A DNA stretch of 5,442 nt from Brevibacterium picturae (lineage in GTDB: Bacteria; Actinomycetota; Actinomycetes; Actinomycetales; Brevibacteriaceae). Location of the stretch: positions 1 through 5,442 of the forward strand of contig NZ_JAKDJU010000186.1 of NCBI RefSeq assembly GCF_030453725.1. Reading direction: 5' to 3'. Of this stretch, positions 1 to 5,388 are shown in pieces; within the stretch, counting starts at the first letter, position 1, and each line of letters opens with the position of its first letter. The notes beneath the pieces are model-generated. The model was given only the letters and a program-made list of their open reading frames with translations. It had not been told where the DNA came from and searched no databases. The translations under genes were made by a program, and so were the position numbers.

Positions 1-942
1 GACGTCGGGCATGAGTTCGAGGGCCTGTTCGAGTTGTGGGTCGAAGTCGTCGTCGGTGAAGGGCATCTCCGTGGGGGAGAGCTTCGCGGCCTCGATCGAC
101 GGGATCTCGTCGGGTTCGTGGAGGATGGCACGGTGGGCGTAGGAGCCGATCTCCATGTCCGATCCGTGCTGACGTTCGTAGCACAGGGCATCCATGTCGC
201 GAACGATCGGGAACGAGATCTCGCCCGTCTGTTCGGCCAGCTGCGGGACCGGGCCGACGCTGATCATCTGGTGCACCGCCGGCGTCAGCGGGATCGCGGC
301 TCCGGCCATGGCCGCGATGCGCGGGCTCCAGACTCCGCAGGCGATGAGGATCTTATCTGTCTCGATCGGGCCCTTGGTGGTATGCACGCGTACGATCGCC
401 CCGTCTTCGACATCGATGCCGGTCACCTCGGTGTTCGGTGACACCGTCAGTGCCCCCTTGTCCTGTGCGGATTCGCGCATCATCGTGCCGGCTCCCACGG
501 AATCGACGACGCCCACGCCCGGCGTCCAGAAAGCGCCGACGATGACGGATGGGTCGAGGAAGGGAACCTTGTCGACGACCTCTTCGGGGGTGACCAGCTC
601 GGAGTCGATGCCCCACGCCTTCGCCGAGACCATCCGTCGGCGAAGTTCCTGCATCCGCTCTTCGGTGCGGGCGACCTCGAAGCCACCGGACTGGGTGAAG
701 ACACCGAGGTCCTTGTACTGGCGGATGCTGTCGAGGGTGAGGTCGGTGATCTCGCGGGAATGGTCGACGGGGAAGATGAAGTTCGAGGCGTGTCCGGTCG
801 AGCCGCCCGGATTCGGCAGCGGGCCCTTGTCGACCTGGACGATGTCGCTCCAGCCAAGCTCGGCCAGGTGGTGGACGAGGCTGTTGCCGACGATGCCTGC
901 ACCGACGACAACGACACTGGCCTGGGTGGGAATGGAAGCCAT
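1..942 (-). CDS. FAD-dependent dimethylglycine oxidase / sarcosine dehydrogenase family protein, N-terminal part (cut by window edge)
   Basis: Oxidative demethylation of a methylated glycine (dimethylglycine or sarcosine) in the cytoplasm is the likely role. The 314 visible residues begin with a Rossmann FAD motif GAGIVG (residues 14-19) with an acidic residue after beta-2 (D38). They continue with GGSTGHAS (46-53), whose H51 sits where this family attaches FAD covalently. VHQ (H224) and GSYAHR (266-271) match, from memory, the substrate-side segments of Arthrobacter dimethylglycine oxidase; Y255 is near the position of its active-site tyrosine. The family usually runs to about 800 residues with a C-terminal GcvT-like folate domain, so over half the protein lies left of the window, and the exact substrate cannot be fixed. 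The ATG at 942 is preceded by AGGAG (950-954) at 7 bases. IclR regulator 1 lies upstream on the same strand. A stand-alone DadA-like amino acid oxidase is the alternative. Confidence 0.88.
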   Translation of the reverse strand, partial: MASIPTQASVVVVGAGIVGNSLVHHLAELGWSDIVQVDKGPLPNPGGSTGHASNFIFPVDHSREITDLTLDSIRQYKDLGVFTQSGGFEVARTEERMQELRRRMVSAKAWGIDSELVTPEEVVDKVPFLDPSVIVGAFWTPGVGVVDSVGAGTMMRESAQDKGALTVSPNTEVTGIDVEDGAIVRVHTTKGPIETDKILIACGVWSPRIAAMAGAAIPLTPAVHQMISVGPVPQLAEQTGEISFPIVRDMDALCYERQHGSDMEIGSYAHRAILHEPDEIPSIEAAKLSPTEMPFTDDDFDPQLEQALELMPDV

Positions 943-949
943 GATCAGG

Positions 950-958
950 CTCCTCTCC
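950..958 (-). promoter_or_regulatory. Ribosome binding site of the oxidoreductase
   Basis: On the minus strand the sequence reads GGAGAGGAG and ends 7 bases before the ATG at 942. It supports that ATG as the start, which is also where the family N-terminus (short lead, then the Rossmann strand) is expected. Confidence 0.75.
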
Positions 959-986
959 GAAGGCTTCTTCGCCTTCAACGGCACGT

Positions 987-1003
987 GTTGCGTACTAAGC
1001 AAC
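987..1003. promoter_or_regulatory. Candidate IclR operator: 17-bp palindrome in the oxidoreductase promoter
   Basis: GTTGCGTACTAAGCAAC pairs at 7 of 8 positions around a central C; the only mismatch is G992/A998. It lies 45-61 bases upstream of the oxidoreductase start. Palindromes of about this size are typical of IclR-family operators, and an IclR gene is the next gene upstream, so binding by that regulator is a reasonable inference. A smaller TTGC-GCG-GCAA element lies further upstream at 1066-1076 and could be a secondary site. Confidence 0.55.
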
Positions 1004-1020
1004 GTGACGCACTATGTGAA
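992..1020 (-). promoter_or_regulatory. Candidate sigma-70 type promoter for the oxidoreductase
   Basis: On the minus strand TTCACA (1015-1020) matches the -35 consensus at 5 of 6 positions. It is followed after 17 bases by TAGTAC (992-997), a weak -10 with 3 of 6 matches. The -10 falls inside the 17-bp palindrome, which would let a bound regulator block RNA polymerase. The implied leader is about 40 bases and contains the ribosome binding site. Confidence 0.4.
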
Positions 1021-1095
1021 ACTGGGTGCTTTGATCGTCCTCCGCCCGCCGAGGTGTGTCAAGGGTTGCGCGGCAATCAGTCGTCGGGTCTTCCG

Positions 1096-1126
1096 CCGGC
1101 CTGTCATCGGGTTTCCCGGCGGCCGG
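1096..1126 (-). other. GC-rich foldable segment at the end of the IclR 1 gene
   Basis: CCGGCC (1096-1101) can pair with GGCCGG (1121-1126), enclosing a smaller CGGG-TTT-CCCG hairpin (1108-1118). It starts directly after the IclR 1 stop at 1130. No U-rich tract follows on the minus strand, so it is at best a weak or factor-dependent terminator, or an attenuating structure between the regulator and the oxidoreductase. Confidence 0.25.
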
Positions 1127-1129
1127 TCG

Positions 1130-1906
1130 TCAGTGTTCGCGCCAGCCGAGTCGTGACGAGATGTCGGCGGCCGCGCCCACCAGCAGATCTTTGGCGGCCT
1201 CGACCTTTTCATCGGTGAAGCGGAAGCTCGGGCCCGAGGCCGAGATCGAGGCGATGACATCACCGTGGGCATTGCGGATGGGAGCGGACACGGCGGTGAG
1301 GCCGACCTCGAGCTCATCGGTGACGATCGAATGCCCGGCGGCGACCACCTCGGCGATTTCGGTGAGCAGGTGGGGGATCGAGGTCACCGTGTGCGGGGTG
1401 TAGGTCGGCAGCTTTTTTTCGAGGGCGGTGCGGATGCCCGCCTCGCTCAGTCCTGACAGGAGGACCTTGCCGTTCGATGTCGCGTGCAGGGGGATGCGCT
1501 GGCCGACCCAGTTGTGGCTCTGGACCGAGGCGTTGCCGGAGACTTGGTCGAGGTAGAGGGCCGCGCCATCGGAGAGGACGGCGACGTTGATCGTCTCGCC
1601 GGTGCGCTCGGCGAGGAGCTTCGCGATGGGGCGGGCTTCCTGGACGATGTCGAGACGTGCGGTGGTGGCGCCGGCGAGGCGGAGGATGCCCAAGCCCAGG
1701 CGGTACTTGCCGCGATGCTGGTCCTGTTCGACGAGACCGCGCGCCTCGAGCGTGGAGACGATGCGGGAGGCGGTCGATTTGTGCACGCCGAGTTCGGCGG
1801 CGATGTCGGTGACGCCGGCGAGGCCGGTGCGGGCGATGACCTCGAGGATCGTGACCGCGCGGTCGACCGACTGCACGGAGCCGGAATTCGTCTCGCTGTT
1901 GCTCAT
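1130..1906 (-). CDS. IclR-family transcriptional regulator 1
   Basis: A cytoplasmic DNA-binding regulator of 258 residues, normal for IclR proteins. The N-terminal winged helix-turn-helix spans about residues 11-70: VQSVDRAVTILEVIA, then KSTASRIVSTLEARGLVEQD as recognition helix and start of the wing. The C-terminal GAF-like effector domain (about 85-255) shows family signatures: TGETINVAV (102-110), IPLHATSNGKVLL (138-150), IVTDELEVGLTAVSAPI (194-210) and IASISASGPSFR (218-229). The ATG at 1906 was chosen because the conserved core starts 10 residues later, although no clear ribosome binding site precedes it; GTG codons at 1924 and 1936 would add 6 or 10 residues. It lies 187 bases upstream of the oxidoreductase on the same strand and diverges from a second IclR gene. 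The effector is unknown; a methylated amine is a context-based guess. Confidence 0.92.
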   Translation of the reverse strand: MSNSETNSGSVQSVDRAVTILEVIARTGLAGVTDIAAELGVHKSTASRIVSTLEARGLVEQDQHRGKYRLGLGILRLAGATTARLDIVQEARPIAKLLAERTGETINVAVLSDGAALYLDQVSGNASVQSHNWVGQRIPLHATSNGKVLLSGLSEAGIRTALEKKLPTYTPHTVTSIPHLLTEIAEVVAAGHSIVTDELEVGLTAVSAPIRNAHGDVIASISASGPSFRFTDEKVEAAKDLLVGAAADISSRLGWREH

Positions 1907-1927
1907 TTCGAAACTGTAGCTCACATG

Positions 1928-1959
1928 GCACAACACGGACAGGCCTGAATCACGTGTGC
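1928..1959. promoter_or_regulatory. Centred dyad in the divergent IclR intergenic region, candidate shared operator
   Basis: Outer arms GCACA (1928-1932) and TGTGC (1955-1959) share one centre, 1943.5, with the inner 8-bp palindrome CAGGCCTG (1940-1947). The layout is 5-bp arm, 7-base spacer, 8-bp palindrome, 7-base spacer, 5-bp arm. It lies 22 bases upstream of the IclR 1 ATG and 68 bases upstream of the IclR 2 ATG, where autoregulation of either gene would act. The seven spacer pairs do not match, so this is suggestive only. Confidence 0.35.
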
Positions 1960-2014
1960 TGTAGGGTGAATGCCGCCGGAGTGCCGATGGTGCTGCGGCC
2001 TATCTTTCCCCGAC

Positions 2015-2018
2015 GGAG
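2015..2018 (+). promoter_or_regulatory. Ribosome binding site deciding the IclR 2 start
   Basis: GGAG lies 9 bases before the ATG at 2028. A TTG in the same frame at 2019 directly abuts GGAG and could not use it, so the ATG at 2028 is preferred. Confidence 0.6.
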
Positions 2019-2027
2019 TTGAGCGCT

Positions 2028-2777
2028 ATGACCAATGGGACGCAGTCGATCGATCGTGCGGCAGAGATATTGTCGCTGGTGGTGAAGGCGGATGCCCCGA
2101 TCTCCTACACCGAGGTGGTGGAGTCGACGGAGCTGGCGCGCTCGACGGTCTCACGTCTGCTCTCCGCCCTCGAACGCAACGGGCTGGTCGAACGTGACGG
2201 GGACGGGCTCTATCGTGGAGGTTCCCTGTTTGCGACCTACGCTTCGCGCTTTGATCGCGTCGAAACGCTGGTCACGGCGGCTGATCCCACACTGCAGCGG
2301 CTGAGCGAGGAGACCGGCGAGACGGTCAACCTCGCCGTCCCCAGTGCCACGGGCGTCGTGCAGGTCGCCCAGGTCGATTCGACCTTCGTTCTCGGCGCCA
2401 CGAACTGGGTCGACGTAGAGGTGCCACCGCACTGCTCGGCGCTGGGCAAGATCATGTACGCCTTCGACATCATCCCGGTTCCTGCCGGCCGTTTGGAACG
2501 TCGCACCCAGTACACCTTGGGGTCGCGGAAAGATCTCATGGACAACCTCGCCGAGGTGCGCGAACGTGGGTACGCGATTGTGCACGAGGAGTTCGAAGAG
2601 GGACTCGATGCCCTGGCCGCACCCGTGTACGGCGTTGACGGCAGGGTCGTCGCAGCCGTTGGCATCTCGGGTCCGACCATGCGCATCGCTGACCACCACG
2701 AGACCGTCGGCAAACTCCTCGTCGACGAGGCGGGTCTGCTCTCCCGCAGTCTCAAGCGCAAGGTCACTCACCGGTAG
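2028..2777 (+). CDS. IclR-family transcriptional regulator 2
   Basis: A 249-residue cytoplasmic regulator of the IclR family. The winged helix-turn-helix covers about residues 5-65, with TQSIDRAAEILSLVV at the start and ARSTVSRLLSALERNGLVERD (37-57) as recognition helix and beginning of the wing. The effector-binding domain follows (about 78-240), with TGETVNLAV (96-104), VPPHCSALGKIMYAF (132-146), IVHEEFEEGLDALAAPV (184-200) and VAAVGISGPTMRI (208-220). It resembles IclR 1 in architecture but differs in most residues outside these signatures, so the two are distant paralogues rather than a recent duplication. It is transcribed away from IclR 1 and no gene follows it on the plus strand in this window. 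Its target may be the shared intergenic region, the oxidoreductase, or genes elsewhere. Confidence 0.92.
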   Translation: MTNGTQSIDRAAEILSLVVKADAPISYTEVVESTELARSTVSRLLSALERNGLVERDGDGLYRGGSLFATYASRFDRVETLVTAADPTLQRLSEETGETVNLAVPSATGVVQVAQVDSTFVLGATNWVDVEVPPHCSALGKIMYAFDIIPVPAGRLERRTQYTLGSRKDLMDNLAEVRERGYAIVHEEFEEGLDALAAPVYGVDGRVVAAVGISGPTMRIADHHETVGKLLVDEAGLLSRSLKRKVTHR

Positions 2778-2836
2778 ATTGTCTCCGTCGGTACATCGGT
2801 TTAGGAGCTCATGTGTGCCGAGTCGGCGAGGCAGAG

Positions 2837-2894
2837 GCGATCAGATCCGGCCGAGTTTGAGGTGCAATAGGGGGTGACAGCTGATCTGACTCGC
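2837..2894. repeat. Inverted repeat with 11-bp arms and 35-base loop
   Basis: GCGATCAGATC (2837-2847) is complementary to GATCTGA-C-TCGC (2883-2894) with a single bulged C at 2890. It begins 60 bases past the IclR 2 stop. No T-tract follows, so a simple intrinsic terminator is unlikely. It could act as an mRNA 3' structure or be a scar of a mobile element; I cannot name an element with these ends. Confidence 0.45.
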
Positions 2895-3059
2895 TAAGCG
2901 CGATTCAGGCGGTACTCGTGGATGCCCTCTATCAAGCCCCGGGTTTGACAGAACGCACCTTGTTCAGCCTCCACTCGATGACGAGATTGCCCATGAAGAA
3001 GGGATTCGTTGGCTGTAGGGCCCCTTCGAGCGTTCGACTACTTCGGGAACCAAACACTT

Positions 3060-3084
3060 CTGCTCTGGTTTCAACCAGGGGCAG
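3060..3084 (-). terminator. Hairpin just downstream of the response regulator gene
   Basis: On the minus strand the structure is CTGC, CC, CTGGT, loop TGAA, ACCAG, A, GCAG: a two-part stem of 4 and 5 pairs with a small internal bulge. It begins 3 bases after the response regulator stop at 3088. The following bases include TTT but no real U-tract, so it is a plausible weak terminator or 3' stabilising stem for the operon. Confidence 0.4.
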
Positions 3085-3087
3085 GGA

Positions 3088-3693
3088 TCAAAGCCAATCG
3101 TTCTCACGGGCATAGCGGGCAGCGTCATGGCGAGTACGTGCATTCGTTTTGCTGATCGCATTGGAGAGATAGTTTCGTACGGTGCCCTGCGCCAGGTGCA
3201 GTTGCTCGGAGATGTCCGCCACGGAATAGCCGTTACTGGTGACTCGAAGTACGTCGATCTCTCGATCAGTGAGCGGACAGTCATCCATGACAGCTGCAGC
3301 AGAAACATCCGGATCTATCCAGCGGCGTCCCTCGTGGACAGCGACGACGACCTCGACGATCTGTGCAGGGTCCGCCGACTTGCTGACGAATCCTCGGATG
3401 CCTAAGGAGAGCGCTTTGCGCAACACACCTGGTCGAGCATGGCGGGTCAACATCAGCACTGCTTGTTCGGATCGCTCCTGGCGAAGCGCTTCCACTGCAT
3501 CGAGGCCATCACTGCCTGGCATCTCAAGATCTATCACAAGGACGTCAGGCAAATGAGCCAACACAGTTGAGACAGCCTGTTTGCCGTCTGCGGCTTCTGC
3601 CACGACCTCAATATCACCTTCGAGGGGAAGGAGTGATGCGAGAGCTTTGCGCAACAGGGTTTCGTCATCGGCGAGGACGATAGAGATTGTCAT
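3088..3693 (-). CDS. DesR/NarL-type two-component response regulator
   Basis: A 201-residue cytoplasmic transcription factor, normal length for the NarL/FixJ class. The receiver domain (1-118) has the acidic pocket D9-D10-E11, the phosphoacceptor D55 in VIDLEMPG, T83 and K105 (FVSKSADP). The LuxR-type helix-turn-helix (about 139-197) contains LTDREIDVLR and the recognition segment AQGTVRNYLSNAISKT. The wording of both domains, for example MPG with D-G-L-D-A, HARPGVLRKA and GTVRNY, resembles Bacillus DesR. It overlaps the kinase gene by 4 bases (ATGA, 3690-3693), so the kinase upstream should be its partner. The ribosome binding site reads AGGAGAGGA (3701-3709), 7 bases before the ATG. Targets are not visible; a transporter or membrane-homeostasis gene is common for this class. 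Autoregulation through the upstream palindromes is possible. Confidence 0.94.
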   Translation of the reverse strand: MTISIVLADDETLLRKALASLLPLEGDIEVVAEAADGKQAVSTVLAHLPDVLVIDLEMPGSDGLDAVEALRQERSEQAVLMLTRHARPGVLRKALSLGIRGFVSKSADPAQIVEVVVAVHEGRRWIDPDVSAAAVMDDCPLTDREIDVLRVTSNGYSVADISEQLHLAQGTVRNYLSNAISKTNARTRHDAARYARENDWL

Positions 3694-4811
3694 AGTGATT
3701 TCCTCTCCTGGGTGCCAGGAAACTCTGCTTCCGTGATGAACTCATCGTTCTCGATTCGGGCTATCAAATGGCCGTCTGCCTCGTTAATTCGTTTTCGTAG
3801 TACCGCCAAGCCATTGAGGTCTGGGTCCACAGACGTGGATAGGCCGTCGTTGGTGATGAGGATACTCGCAGGTGTGAGAGTGATATGCACTTGATTGGCT
3901 TGAGCGTGTCGGAGAATATTTGTCGTTGCCTCCCGAAGCACGAGACTACTCAGAGTCTCGACAATCCCCGTAGGCGTCCCCCCATTACGGACGCTGACGT
4001 CAATGTTGTCTGCTTCGAAGAGCTGTCGTGCATTCTCCAACTCACCTGCCAAAGTCAGATTGCGCTCACCGTGAGCCAGCGACTTGGACTGTCCGATCGT
4101 CTCCAAGAGAAGTTCCTGGATCTGAGCAATCTCCACCTCAGCTGCATCTGGATCAGCACGGAGCAAGCGCTGTGCCAATGCAGTCTTGAGTTTGACCACA
4201 TGAAGAGTGTGGCCCTGTATGTCGTGAAGGTCAGCAGCAATTCTGAACCGCTCTCGCAACACTGCCAGGTTTGTGTATGTCTGGTGGCCTGCGTCAAGTT
4301 CGACTAGCAGGTTCCATGACACACGTGTACCCCAGAAAGCCAATGCCCAAATGGCAGGTAGCAACACGGCCAAGCCTACGTAGAGCAAGGTCAACTGTGA
4401 CTGTGTGATGGAGACGAGCAAACCGATGGCTGCGCAACCCATTATGGTGCCGGTGCTAGCGAATAGAGAGATGTTTGTCTTGCCGCGAATCATCGCCGCT
4501 GCAGGAATGGCAACGGCTACAACGGCCCCTGGTGAAATGTGCAGAAGCGACGATATCGTCCAGGTCACAATGCCCACGGACAGCCCGAGGGTCGCTCTTG
4601 TTCCAGCGTAGGTCTGCTGCCAACGAAGGACCGGCGGTAACGTGAGTCCTGCCGATGGCAGGAGCAGCAACGGGTGCCACCAAGAGTCAGCGGCAGATGC
4701 AAGCGTGGTCAACCACGTTACTGCCCAGGCCACGATAAGCCCCTGGCTGACCAATACACGCATGCGCGCGAGAGTTCTAGTCGGGCTGGTCGTCTCCGCA
4801 GGGACAGTCAT
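3690..4811 (-). CDS. DesK-type sensor histidine kinase (HisKA_3 family)
   Basis: A 373-residue membrane kinase that should phosphorylate the response regulator encoded next. Residues about 16-162 form five to six hydrophobic helices (roughly 18-40, 45-61, 73-91, 93-108, 115-135, 141-161) with no large extracellular domain, so sensing probably occurs in or at the membrane. A helical linker (165-192) leads to the H box ADLHDIQGHTLHVVKLK, with phosphoacceptor H196. The ATPase domain has an N box REATTNILRHAQ (N298), a G1 motif NDG (321-323) and GLAVLRKRI (334-342) as G2. The second glycine usual after NDG is missing (NDGLS). GGAGGA at 4821-4826 lies 9 bases before the ATG at 4811. Its start overlaps the stop of the small membrane protein gene as ATGA. 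An in-frame start at 5153 would add 114 residues of non-kinase sequence overlapping that small gene and was not used. Confidence 0.94.
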   Translation of the reverse strand: MTVPAETTSPTRTLARMRVLVSQGLIVAWAVTWLTTLASAADSWWHPLLLLPSAGLTLPPVLRWQQTYAGTRATLGLSVGIVTWTISSLLHISPGAVVAVAIPAAAMIRGKTNISLFASTGTIMGCAAIGLLVSITQSQLTLLYVGLAVLLPAIWALAFWGTRVSWNLLVELDAGHQTYTNLAVLRERFRIAADLHDIQGHTLHVVKLKTALAQRLLRADPDAAEVEIAQIQELLLETIGQSKSLAHGERNLTLAGELENARQLFEADNIDVSVRNGGTPTGIVETLSSLVLREATTNILRHAQANQVHITLTPASILITNDGLSTSVDPDLNGLAVLRKRINEADGHLIARIENDEFITEAEFPGTQERKSL

Positions 4812-5077
4812 GCTTCGTCGTCCTCCGAGTGGGGGGAGTCGGAATCGTTGTCGCTGTTCTTGCCGACAAATGCAAGCGCTATTGCAGTGGCAACGATGGT
4901 TCCGACGAGAGCGAAGATCAACCATCCAGCGCCAATCGATTGTGGCGACGGAAGGTTGGAAGCAATCCAACCCGGAACGATTTTGATCCCAGTGGGAAGA
5001 TTTGCCAGTATCCAGACTCCACCGATCGCTCCGGAAATAGAGAGTATCGCGAGAAGGGCTACCTGAACCTTGTTCAT
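4808..5077 (-). CDS. Small two-helix membrane protein with acidic tail, unknown function
   Basis: I do not recognise this 89-residue protein. It has a hydrophobic helix at about residues 4-25 preceded by MNKVQ, a loop of about 24 residues with several prolines and glycines (LPTGIKIVPG, NLPSPQS), a second helix at about 50-71, and a hydrophilic C-terminus of 18 residues rich in D, E and S ending SEDDEA. An N-in, C-in hairpin topology is plausible. The ATG at 5077 has GGAAGGAAG (5081-5089) just upstream; an earlier in-frame ATG at 5125 would add 16 unlike residues and lacks such a site. Its stop overlaps the kinase start as ATGA, so the two are translationally coupled, and it is the first gene of the operon. 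That makes an accessory or sensing partner of the kinase likely by context. A product unrelated to signalling is also possible. Confidence 0.8.
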   Translation of the reverse strand: MNKVQVALLAILSISGAIGGVWILANLPTGIKIVPGWIASNLPSPQSIGAGWLIFALVGTIVATAIALAFVGKNSDNDSDSPHSEDDEA

Positions 5078-5133
5078 CTGCTTCCTTCCGCTGCCATTCC
5101 ACCAGCCTTCCATGTCTGATGGCACGGAACAAC

Positions 5134-5146
5134 TGACGCAGCGTCA
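5134..5146. promoter_or_regulatory. Perfect 13-bp palindrome upstream of the two-component operon
   Basis: TGACGCAGCGTCA is symmetric at all 6 pairs around a central A. It lies 57 bases upstream of the first start codon of the operon. Placement and symmetry suit a dimeric regulator, most simply the operon's own response regulator, but no binding motif for this protein is known to me. Confidence 0.5.
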
Positions 5147-5158
5147 TATTCATAGACG
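5142..5158 (-). promoter_or_regulatory. Imperfect palindrome overlapping a -10-like TATGAA
   Basis: CGTCATATTCATAGACG forms two 7-base arms, CGTC-TAT and ATA-GACG, with one bulged A. On the minus strand TATGAAT (5148-5154) resembles a -10 box, 71 bases before the first ATG. The segment shares CGTC with the neighbouring perfect palindrome, so the two sites cannot be filled independently. No matching -35 box is seen. Confidence 0.3.
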
Positions 5159-5362
5159 GTCCGGCGCCTCACCCGGAGAGATTCCGTCATTTGGACGCGG
5201 TTAGTGCAGTTCTGGGTAATCGCAGCGTTTCGTTTGCATTTAACAACCGATACGCCGACTCTGGTTCTGCGCAAAATATGGTTAATCCACCAGTCACTGC
5301 CGATGCAAAAGTTGACGGAGACAATAACGCCGGCTGGCGGTGCGGAGGACCATGAAGTCTCC

Positions 5363-5388
5363 ACACCCCCCCCCCGCGGGGGGGGTGT
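5363..5388. repeat. C10-GC-G8 homopolymer hairpin
   Basis: The arms are ACA plus ten C (5363-5375), then GC (5376-5377), then eight G plus TGT (5378-5388). All of it can pair except two extra C. It is by far the strongest fold in the window. On the minus strand it starts at a possible stop codon (5388-5390) and could end an upstream gene. Neither strand has a following U-tract. Homopolymer runs of this length are prone to replication slippage and to sequencing error, so the exact counts are uncertain. Confidence 0.6.

Larger units (their letters stand above)
2778..3087. other. 310-bp stretch without a credible gene between IclR 2 and the response regulator
   Basis: The two flanking genes converge here. 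The stretch holds an inverted repeat (2837-2894) and a hairpin that ends the minus-strand operon (3060-3084). A plus-strand reading frame is open from 2885 to 3115 and a minus-strand frame from 3087 to 2935, but I recognise neither product. The plus frame would overlap the end of the response regulator gene. It also marks the change from about 67% GC on the left to about 53-58% on the right. Confidence 0.5.
5078..5387. other. 310-bp upstream region of the two-component operon
   Basis: No convincing gene is seen on either strand. The region holds the operon leader, the palindromes and GACG/CGTC cluster between 5134 and 5197, and at its far end most of the C10-GC-G8 hairpin (its last base is 5388). 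The line from 5221 counts to 48% GC, the lowest I counted in the window. No -35 box close to consensus is found at normal spacing from the best -10, which would fit activator-dependent transcription. Confidence 0.5.

Noticed and set aside
194..1156. Long plus-strand frame antisense to the oxidoreductase
   Set aside because: It is a shadow of high third-position GC in the minus-strand gene, which has clear FAD-binding motifs and a ribosome binding site.
1314..1931. Second minus-strand frame inside IclR 1, rich in R, P and H
   Set aside because: Arginine-rich out-of-frame translation typical of GC-rich genes; the overlapping frame carries all IclR motifs.
1951..1957. CACGTGT shared between this intergenic region and 982-988
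   Set aside because: Seven bases in GC-rich DNA are easily repeated by chance and the surroundings differ, so it is not evidence of a common operator.
2811..2870. Tiny plus-strand frame of 19 codons after an AGGAG
   Set aside because: The spacing from AGGAG to ATG is only 3 bases, the product has no recognisable features, and there is no gene downstream for it to lead.
2918..3115. Plus-strand reading frame of 65 codons starting with GTG
   Set aside because: No recognisable family or ribosome binding site, and it runs 28 bases into the convergent response regulator gene; kept only as part of a finding.
4812..5153. N-terminal extension of the histidine kinase by 114 residues from an upstream in-frame ATG
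   Set aside because: It runs in a different frame over the whole small membrane protein gene, has a soluble low-complexity look unlike kinase N-termini, and the ATG at 4811 has a good ribosome binding site and an ATGA overlap.
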